Assembly: GCA_003505905.1 (NCBI GenBank) | Contig: DNXM01000087.1 | Coordinates: 4,407-9,796, forward strand | From: Oscillospiraceae bacterium | Lineage (GTDB): Bacteria > Bacillota > Clostridia > Oscillospirales > Acutalibacteraceae | Length of the DNA stretch: 5,390 bases | Reading direction: 5' to 3' | Part shown: positions 1 through 4,694 of the stretch, one piece after another | Position numbering within the stretch: position 1 is the stretch's first letter | How the letters are laid out: each line of letters opens with the position of its first letter | Translations under genes and position numbers: made by a program | Notes under the pieces: model-generated | What the model saw: the letters and a program-made list of their open reading frames with translations, nothing else | Database searches by the model: none | Told to the model about the DNA's origin: nothing

Positions 1-249
1 AAACGGCTCGTATTTTTCGGCTTTGCCGGGCTTGGCTCGGGCAATCAGTTCCTCTTCGTTTCCGTCAACGGTGAGGTTGACATGATAGACAAATTGAATG
101 TCGTCCTTTTTTCGTGAGTCGATGGAGCGACGGGCAATTTCAAGCGACAAAATGCGCCGAGCCGGACACCGCAAAACCTTTGCGGCGGCGGCGGTCAGCT
201 CTGCTCTGCCGGCATCGAGCGGCAGTTTGATTTGGTTAATTCGTATCAT
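1..249 (-). CDS. FAD-dependent oxidoreductase of COG2509 type, N-terminal 83 residues only
   Basis: The reverse strand reads open from ATG at 249 to the window edge. The protein begins MIRINQIKLPLD, then has KVLRCPARRILSLEIARRSID and SRKKDDIQFVYHVNL. This is the typical N-terminal domain of the uncharacterised FAD-dependent dehydrogenases (COG2509): the opening, the 'I-x-S-R-K-K-x-D' segment and the following beta strand ('FVYHV') match by memory of the family. The family is usually 500 or more residues long, and its FAD-binding GxGxxG motif would lie just beyond the edge, so neither cofactor binding nor completeness can be checked. The substrate of the family is unknown; a cytoplasmic location is expected, since no signal peptide is present. 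The start is uncertain: an in-frame ATG at 273 would add eight residues (MRFFRLRY). A GGAGG (276-280) is only 2 nt from that ATG and 26 nt from the ATG at 249. I prefer 249 because the family usually begins there. Confidence 0.85.
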   Translation of the reverse strand, partial: MIRINQIKLPLDAGRAELTAAAAKVLRCPARRILSLEIARRSIDSRKKDDIQFVYHVNLTVDGNEEELIARAKPGKAEKYEPF

Positions 250-280
250 ATATCTCAAGCGGAAAAACCGCATTTCCTCC

Positions 281-328
281 GATAAAAGATAAGCGACGCA
301 ACGCCGTTTTCGTGGCGCAGCGTCGCTT
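281..328 (-). terminator. Rho-independent terminator-like hairpin after the 47-aa peptide gene
   Basis: On the - strand, AAGCGACGC (328-320) pairs perfectly with GCGTCGCTT (299-291). An inner CGCC/GGCG stem (317-314 with 305-302) closes an A-rich loop, with a two-base internal mismatch between the stems. The stem is followed by ATCTTTTATC, a moderately U-rich tail. It starts 17 nt after the stop codon of the peptide gene, as expected for its terminator. There is no T run on the + strand side, so it looks one-directional. The tail ends directly at the GGAGG preceding the oxidoreductase gene. Confidence 0.75.
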
Positions 329-345
329 GCGGTTGCGGTGTGTGA

Positions 346-489
346 TTACGGCAACATGTCGAAGAATTTCTTTGCGACATCGCCGAACTCATTCAGAATG
401 TTCAAAACAATTGCCAAAAAACCATCAATCGAGGTGGTGGTGAACATATTGCCGAATGCGTCTTTCAGGGTTGCAATAATCTCGCTCAT
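346..489 (-). CDS. Small acidic amphipathic peptide, 47 aa, function unknown
   Basis: ATG at 489-487 to TAA at 348-346, preceded by an excellent RBS (AGGAGGAGG at 505-497, 7 nt before ATG). The product begins MSEIIATLKDAFGNMFTTTS and ends KKFFDMLP. Residues 21-46 show hydrophobic residues (I, F, L, V, M) at i, i+3/i+4 and i+7 spacing, which predicts an amphipathic helix. Counted charge is six acidic against three lysines, so about -3. There is no signal peptide, cysteine or double-glycine leader. I do not recognise a family. Size, charge and helix pattern resemble short surface-active or membrane-associated peptides such as beta-type phenol-soluble modulins, but that is only a physical likeness. 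That it is a real gene is supported by its own promoter, RBS and terminator. It diverges from the S8 peptidase gene. Confidence 0.78.
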   Translation of the reverse strand: MSEIIATLKDAFGNMFTTTSIDGFLAIVLNILNEFGDVAKKFFDMLP

Positions 490-515
490 GAAAAATCCTC
501 CTCCTATTCCTTTTT

Positions 516-535
516 CGTAAATCAGCGGATTTACG
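516..535 (-). other. Stem-loop at the predicted 5' end of the small-peptide mRNA
   Basis: Perfect 8-bp inverted repeat (CGTAAATC / GATTTACG) around a 4-nt loop. With the -10 box at 546-541, transcription should begin near 537-534, so the stem would form at or within a few nucleotides of the mRNA 5' end and 11 nt before the RBS. 5'-terminal stem-loops are known to slow decay of bacterial mRNAs; that role here is inference. No T run follows on the + strand, so it does not look like a terminator. Confidence 0.6.
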
Positions 536-540
536 CTTTC

Positions 541-569
541 ATATTAGCACAATTCGACCCATAATGCAA
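541..569 (-). promoter_or_regulatory. Extended -10 SigA-type promoter of the small-peptide gene
   Basis: On the - strand: -35 TTGCAT (569-564), 17-nt spacer, -10 TAATAT (546-541) preceded by TGC, giving the extended -10 form TGnTAATAT. The -35 box matches the consensus in only three positions, which the extended -10 may offset. Its spacing to the RBS and ATG of the 47-aa gene gives a leader of about 45 nt. It diverges from the + strand promoter, with 27 bp between the two -35 boxes. Confidence 0.65.
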
Positions 570-596
570 GCAATCCCGACAACTTTTTTTCACCGC

Positions 597-625
597 TTGA
601 CAACTGCGTGAAGAAGCTATATACT
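597..625 (+). promoter_or_regulatory. Near-consensus SigA promoter of the S8 peptidase operon
   Basis: Perfect -35 TTGACA (597-602), 17-nt spacer, -10 TATACT (620-625, five of six consensus bases). The predicted start of transcription is near 632, giving a leader of about 30 nt before the GTG start at 662. No other promoter or terminator is visible before the end of the window on this strand, so it probably serves all three + strand genes. The -10 box lies inside an inverted repeat (618-644). Confidence 0.85.
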
Positions 626-644
626 GAAACTGTATAAGTATATA
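618..644 (+). repeat. 8-bp inverted repeat across the -10 box and leader of the S8 operon
   Basis: TATATACT (618-625) and AGTATATA (637-644) are perfect inverted copies separated by 11 nt. The left arm contains the -10 box and the right arm ends just before the RBS. Only the right arm should be fully transcribed, so this cannot form an mRNA hairpin; a DNA operator for a dimeric repressor is the likelier reading. The arms are AT-rich, so chance similarity of -10-like sequence is possible. Confidence 0.4.
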
Positions 645-646
645 TA

Positions 647-664
647 GGAAGGTGACAAGGTGTG
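647..664 (+). promoter_or_regulatory. RBS and GTG start of the S8 peptidase
   Basis: GGAAGGTGA (647-655) lies 6 nt before GTG at 662. The TGA within it (653-655) is an in-frame stop, so translation cannot begin further upstream, and the next in-frame ATG (codon 94) would remove the signal peptide. This fixes the GTG as the start. Confidence 0.8.
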
Positions 665-3600
665 AAAAAAATAACAAAACGGGCTTTATCTTCGGTAATA
701 TCGGTGCTGTTTTGCGTTTTGCTCTGCTTTTCTTCGTTTGCCGCAACCACCAATGAATACGGTCTCGGGCTTTCCTCTGAACAAAAAAAGGATACATACA
801 CCGTCAAGCTCTATAACCAAAACAACTTTCCCGTCAGCGGTGTTGAGCTGAAGTGCGAATTGCCCGAGGAGCTTCGCACATCGGGCAAAACCGTGGTGAA
901 TGCCGATACCTTTTTGTCCGGGCAGAGCCTGACGCTGAAAATGCCCTTGGCAAAAGCGAGCGGCTTTATCGGGCAAAACGGCGCAGGCATACGGGTGAAA
1001 ACCGCAGCATTCGGCGGCGGTGCCGTTGTGCTTTTCGTGTGTGCTTTGTTTTTGCTGACCTATTTGGTTCGCCGCAAAAAAACGACGAAGGCAGTTGCCG
1101 CCGTGCTTGCCGTGTTCATGCTTTTGCCGTGCTTTAATTTAATGCAGGTCAACGCATGGGGTGTGGGCGAAGCACGCTCTTTTACCATGCAGGATACGGT
1201 GACACTTGACGGAAAAGAATATCCGATTACGGTTTCCGTTCGGTATGTTGCCTTGACATCAAACGACAGCTATTTTGAAACAACGGTGAATGCGCCGGCG
1301 GAAGACGGCTCAGTGCTCACCGAATACATCACCTCCGTCAGCGGCAAAACCGTTGCCGCTCAAACGGTCGAAAAAGTGACCTATGAGGTGAGCAGTGAAA
1401 TCGACAACTACACGCCCGAAGGCTTCGGCGAGGCGGTGCTTGACGGATGCAATTGGTCGGTTGACCGCTTTGATTTGAAACCGGGCGACAACAAAATCAC
1501 CGTGACCTCGACCTTGTCGGACGGTCGCACGCAATCCGAAACCTATCACCTGACCTACGATAAGGGCACGCTTTACCAATGTGAACCGAATGAATTGGTG
1601 CAGGACGGAGAAAACAGCTTCGTCAACGGCATGGTGAACATCTTCTTCCGTGACGGTGTGTCCGTTGAGCGAGCCGATGAAATCATACGCTCTGTCGGCG
1701 GTGTGCGCATCGGCGAATTGTACGCATCCGATTTGTTCCAAGCCCGTGTGGATGCGCATTCGGCGGAGGAATTGCAGGAATACTGCAACCGATTTGAACA
1801 GTTTGAAGAAGTGCGCTTGGCAATGGTTGAGCGTTCGATTGATTTGGAAACGCAAGCGGTGACGCCGACGGACAAGTGGATGATGTCGAATCCTACATGG
1901 AATGAAAATTATCCGAAAGACTATAACTGGTCGGTGGTGGCGGTGCGTGCGCCGAGTGCGTGGGAATACAACAGCTACATGAGCCATGTCAATCTCGGTA
2001 TGGTGGATTCCTGCATTTACACAGCGCATGAAGATTTCAAAAGCGACTTCATCCGTTTTGCGGACAGTGACTATGAGGATTATGCCGCAGATAATATCAA
2101 TTTCAAAGACGGTCAGCACGGCACGCACGTGGCAGGCACAATGGGCGCAACGGCGAACAATGCCAAGGGCATTACGGGCTTGCTGTGGAACACCAACATC
2201 TATGCGGCAAATTTCAATCTGCACGGAACGGTTGACTATGTGGTCGGCGGCGTTGTGGATGAGATTTTGGCAGGTGCAAAGGCAGTCAACCTTTCCCTTG
2301 GCTTATACAACAATTACACCAAAGGCTCATCAACAAATCCGTATTTGAATCCGTATTCATCGGCTACCTTGGATTGGTATGCGGAATACTGCGTAGCCGC
2401 TTTATCGCCGGTAATTAACGACGGCAAGGAGTTTGTTGTGGTGCAGTCGGCAGGCAACGGCGTGCAGGACATCCGTTTGGGTTATACCGATGTTTCAAGC
2501 GCCAGTCAGGACAGCGCATGGTTCCGCAGTGTGGATGCTTACCAAAACGGACTGTTTTGTTCCATCCAAAAAAAAGCTTACAACAACGGCGGCTCGGACA
2601 GCGGCGTTACATTGGCGGAATCCACAGCGGTTTATGACCGTGTTTTGGTGGTCGGTGCGGCGCAGAATCTTTCTTCGGAGGACGGTCCGAGATTTAAGAT
2701 GTGGCATCGAAGCAACGGCGGCAGCCGAGTGGATGTTTACGCTCCGGGCGTTACGACGGTCAGCACCTGTGTTTCCTCTTCGGGCACCTCGAGCACCTAT
2801 GCCGGCATGAGCGGTACCTCGCAGGCGGCTCCGATTGTTACCGCCGTGGCAGGTGCCTGCTTTGCCATCAACCCGAACCTGACAGGTGTTCAGGTGAAAA
2901 AGATTATCTGCAATTCGGCGAACAGCACTTATGTTGTTGAAGACAACACCGACTTATTTACCGGCACACCGGCTTCCTCCGATGCGGAGCTTGCTTATCA
3001 CCCGTTTACGGGCGACGGCCATTTGGTGGATATGGAGCTGTGCGTGAAGGAAGCGCTGCGCACGGTGTCAACCCGTGCGAACTATTCCGAATTGAACACC
3101 TATGTCGGTGTGGCAAACGGCTTAGTGTCGACGGACTACACCAATTTCGACACCGTTCAATCTATTTTGGACAGCATCAATTACAACCTCTATTCGTTTG
3201 AACAGAACGAAGTGGATGCAAAAGCGCAGGCACTTGCAACGGCAATTTATCAGCTGAACCCGATTTATGCCGACTACACGAAGGTTGACGAAGCCATTGA
3301 GGCGGCGGGAGCCTTGACGCCCGGGGATTATGTTGACTTCAGTGCCGTGACAGCGGCGGTGAACGCCGTAAAGAGAAACAAGCTCAAGAGCCAACAGGCA
3401 CAGGTGGATGCCATGGAAAAGGCGATTAACGATGCGATTGCGGCGTTGGTCGTTTATGTGCCCGAGCAGCCGAAGCCCGAAACGCTGGACAGCAACATTG
3501 TTGTGGATACGAACGAACAGATGGTTGTTCTTACGGCTGAAAACATGGAAACACTCATCACGGCGTTAACGGCAACGCAGGGCTACACCGTGACCCAACA

Positions 3601-3904
3601 GGAAAACGAAAACGGCAACTGCTCCACAGGCTCCTCCATCGTGCTTCAAAAAGACGGCTGTGAGGATATTGTCTATCAGGTGGCGGTGCTCGGCGCAATT
3701 GACGGCGATGCGAAAATTGACGGCTTCGATGCCTATCTTGCCGGTCTGTATGCCGCCGAGGTACTTCCGACGCCGCAGGGTGTTTGGTTCACCGCAGGCG
3801 ATGCCGACTCGGACGGAACCATCACAGCGCAGGACAGCGAACTGCTTGCTCGCTGTGCCCTTTCGGAGGATATGCTGGTCAACGGTTATATTCCGGCAGA
3901 ATAA
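662..3904 (+). CDS. Cell-surface or secreted S8 (subtilisin-like) serine peptidase with FIVAR-like repeats and dockerin-like module, 1080 aa
   Basis: Extracellular endopeptidase by family. Order of parts: signal peptide 1-27 (cut likely after SSFA); small beta-rich, CARDB/DUF11-like domain about 43-98; transmembrane segment 115-136; basic turn RRKKTTK 137-143; second hydrophobic, signal-like segment 144-165 ending VNA; Ig-like region about 200-300; propeptide-like domain 322-392 (NIFFRDGVSVERADEIIRSV); catalytic domain about 410-757; two FIVAR-like helical repeats 808-865 and 872-929; small beta domain 940-1010; dockerin-like pair of calcium loops 1012-1023 and 1047-1058. The catalytic set is complete: D449 (GMVDSC), H486 (HGTHVAG), oxyanion N599 (SAGN), S720 (SGTSQAAP). 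Spacings H486-N599 (113) and N599-S720 (121) exceed those in subtilisin, so loops are inserted. C451 replaces the usual Gly two residues after the Asp. No LPXTG is present. It is first in an operon with ymdB and a solute-binding lipoprotein. The peptidase call is firm; its substrate is unknown. Confidence 0.93.
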   Translation: MKKITKRALSSVISVLFCVLLCFSSFAATTNEYGLGLSSEQKKDTYTVKLYNQNNFPVSGVELKCELPEELRTSGKTVVNADTFLSGQSLTLKMPLAKASGFIGQNGAGIRVKTAAFGGGAVVLFVCALFLLTYLVRRKKTTKAVAAVLAVFMLLPCFNLMQVNAWGVGEARSFTMQDTVTLDGKEYPITVSVRYVALTSNDSYFETTVNAPAEDGSVLTEYITSVSGKTVAAQTVEKVTYEVSSEIDNYTPEGFGEAVLDGCNWSVDRFDLKPGDNKITVTSTLSDGRTQSETYHLTYDKGTLYQCEPNELVQDGENSFVNGMVNIFFRDGVSVERADEIIRSVGGVRIGELYASDLFQARVDAHSAEELQEYCNRFEQFEEVRLAMVERSIDLETQAVTPTDKWMMSNPTWNENYPKDYNWSVVAVRAPSAWEYNSYMSHVNLGMVDSCIYTAHEDFKSDFIRFADSDYEDYAADNINFKDGQHGTHVAGTMGATANNAKGITGLLWNTNIYAANFNLHGTVDYVVGGVVDEILAGAKAVNLSLGLYNNYTKGSSTNPYLNPYSSATLDWYAEYCVAALSPVINDGKEFVVVQSAGNGVQDIRLGYTDVSSASQDSAWFRSVDAYQNGLFCSIQKKAYNNGGSDSGVTLAESTAVYDRVLVVGAAQNLSSEDGPRFKMWHRSNGGSRVDVYAPGVTTVSTCVSSSGTSSTYAGMSGTSQAAPIVTAVAGACFAINPNLTGVQVKKIICNSANSTYVVEDNTDLFTGTPASSDAELAYHPFTGDGHLVDMELCVKEALRTVSTRANYSELNTYVGVANGLVSTDYTNFDTVQSILDSINYNLYSFEQNEVDAKAQALATAIYQLNPIYADYTKVDEAIEAAGALTPGDYVDFSAVTAAVNAVKRNKLKSQQAQVDAMEKAINDAIAALVVYVPEQPKPETLDSNIVVDTNEQMVVLTAENMETLITALTATQGYTVTQQENENGNCSTGSSIVLQKDGCEDIVYQVAVLGAIDGDAKIDGFDAYLAGLYAAEVLPTPQGVWFTAGDADSDGTITAQDSELLARCALSEDMLVNGYIPAE
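3083..3448 (+). repeat. Two tandem 58-residue FIVAR-like repeats in the S8 peptidase
   Basis: Residues 808-865 and 872-929 align without gaps at an offset of 64. Shared positions include the opening Y-[ST], the DY at 825-826 and 889-890, F829/F893 and V832/V896, the QxxVDA at 848-853 and 912-917 region, AI, and a final L. FIVAR-type modules are three-helix bundles found in Gram-positive surface proteins, often as spacers or glycan binders. The repetition is seen at protein level; the DNA copies have diverged. The FIVAR name is a recollection of the pattern and was not searched. Confidence 0.6.
3695..3874 (+). other. Dockerin-like module at the C-terminus of the S8 peptidase
   Basis: Two EF-hand-like loops spaced as in type I dockerins. 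Loop 2 (residues 1047-1058, DADSDGTITAQD) has Asp at positions 1, 3, 5 and 12. Loop 1 (1012-1023, AIDGDAKIDGFD) has Asp at 3, 5, 9 and 12 but Ala at position 1, where Asp or Asn normally binds calcium. Each loop is followed by a short helix (AYLAGLY; SELLARCAL). Dockerins bind cohesins in cellulosome-like complexes; ruminococcal ones occur on many non-cellulosomal proteins. Whether this one binds a cohesin is unknown. Confidence 0.65.
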
Positions 3905-3913
3905 GGAAACGAT

Positions 3914-4690
3914 ATGACTATTAACATTTTAGCGGTGGGCGATGTTACGGGCACGCAGGGCTGTGAATACCTGCGCCGTCGTCTGCCGAGCATAAAACGG
4001 CTGAAGGCAGTGGATTTGTGCATTGTCAACGGTGAAAACTCCGCCGCCGGCAACGGCATTACACCGATGAGCGCCGAAGAGCTTTTTTCGGCAGGAGCGG
4101 ATGTTATCACCACGGGTAACCATGTATACCGCCGCCGTGAAGCCTATGAATATTTGGAGCATTCGTTGAGCGTGGTGCGTCCGGCGAATGTTTACGGCGG
4201 CAACCCCGGCAAGGGCTATGCGATTGCCGATTTGGGGAGCGTGCGTGTGGGTGTGTTCAACCTGCTCGGCAACGCTTATATGGAGGGTGAAAATCCCTTT
4301 GTTGCCGCAGATGAAATGCTCAAAGAGCTGAGGGACTGCCGCATTGTGCTGTGCGACTTTCATGCGGAAGCAACGGGCGAAAAACGGGCACTCGGTTTTT
4401 ATTTGGACGGTCGGGTCAGTGCCGTTTTCGGCACGCACACCCATGTGCAAACCGCCGATGAACAGATTTTGCCCAACGGCACGGGCTACATCACGGATTT
4501 GGGCATGACGGGACCTGTGCAGTCCGTTTTGGGTGTCAAGCCGCAAATTATCATCAACAAGCTGAAAACGGGTATGCCCGAGCGCTTTGACATTGCCGAC
4601 GGCGAATGTATGCTCAATGCCTGCCTTTTCACCGTGGACCGTGCCAGCGGAAAAACGGTGGCAGTCGAACGAATCAATCTTCGAGGATAA
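3914..4690 (+). CDS. ymdB: YmdB-family metallophosphoesterase (2',3'-cyclic nucleotide phosphodiesterase-like), 258 aa
   Basis: The family (TIGR00282) is a calcineurin-like dinuclear metal phosphodiesterase. In Bacillus subtilis YmdB hydrolyses 2',3'-cyclic nucleotides and affects biofilm and motility gene expression. All expected metal and catalytic residues are visible: D10 (VGDVTG), E41 and N42 (VNGENSA), N69 and H70 (TTGNHV), H150 (CDFHAEAT), H175 and H177 (FGTHTHVQTAD), followed by ITDLGMTGP at 193-201. Length is that of the family, and there is no signal peptide, so it acts in the cytoplasm. After GNH the usual TWDKKE is replaced by VYRRRE. The ATG lies 9 nt after the peptidase stop, and its RBS (AAGGAA, 3903-3908) overlaps that stop codon, which suggests coupled translation. 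In many Firmicutes ymdB follows rny; here it sits between a surface protease and a transport lipoprotein. Family assignment is firm; exact substrate is by homology. Confidence 0.93.
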   Translation: MTINILAVGDVTGTQGCEYLRRRLPSIKRLKAVDLCIVNGENSAAGNGITPMSAEELFSAGADVITTGNHVYRRREAYEYLEHSLSVVRPANVYGGNPGKGYAIADLGSVRVGVFNLLGNAYMEGENPFVAADEMLKELRDCRIVLCDFHAEATGEKRALGFYLDGRVSAVFGTHTHVQTADEQILPNGTGYITDLGMTGPVQSVLGVKPQIIINKLKTGMPERFDIADGECMLNACLFTVDRASGKTVAVERINLRG

Positions 4691-4694
4691 ACAA

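Noticed and set aside
98..292. Open frame of 64 codons on the + strand
   Set aside because: Overlaps the recognisable oxidoreductase N-terminus on the other strand and has no RBS or family resemblance.
338..520. Open frame of 60 codons on the + strand
   Set aside because: It is the complement of the 47-aa peptide gene and its upstream region; the - strand frame has the promoter, RBS and terminator.
516..535. Inverted repeat considered as a terminator on the + strand
   Set aside because: There is no gene upstream on the + strand, and the sequence following the stem (CTTTCATATT) is not a T run.
531..807. Two overlapping open frames of 87-88 codons on the - strand
   Set aside because: They run antisense to the signal peptide of the S8 peptidase and across both divergent promoters, and have no RBS.
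1310..2224. Open frame of 304 codons on the - strand
   Set aside because: It lies wholly inside the S8 peptidase gene, antisense to the propeptide and catalytic domain. Its product is rich in His, Arg and Val with no recognisable motif, typical of a codon-bias shadow.
3800..3904. Sought an LPXTG-type sortase signal at the C-terminus of the peptidase
   Set aside because: The protein ends in VNGYIPAE after the dockerin-like loops, with no LPXTG, hydrophobic stretch or basic tail.
3905..3913. Sought terminators or promoters between the three + strand genes
   Set aside because: Gaps of 9 nt and 4 nt are too small for either; no hairpin with a T run is seen at the gene ends.
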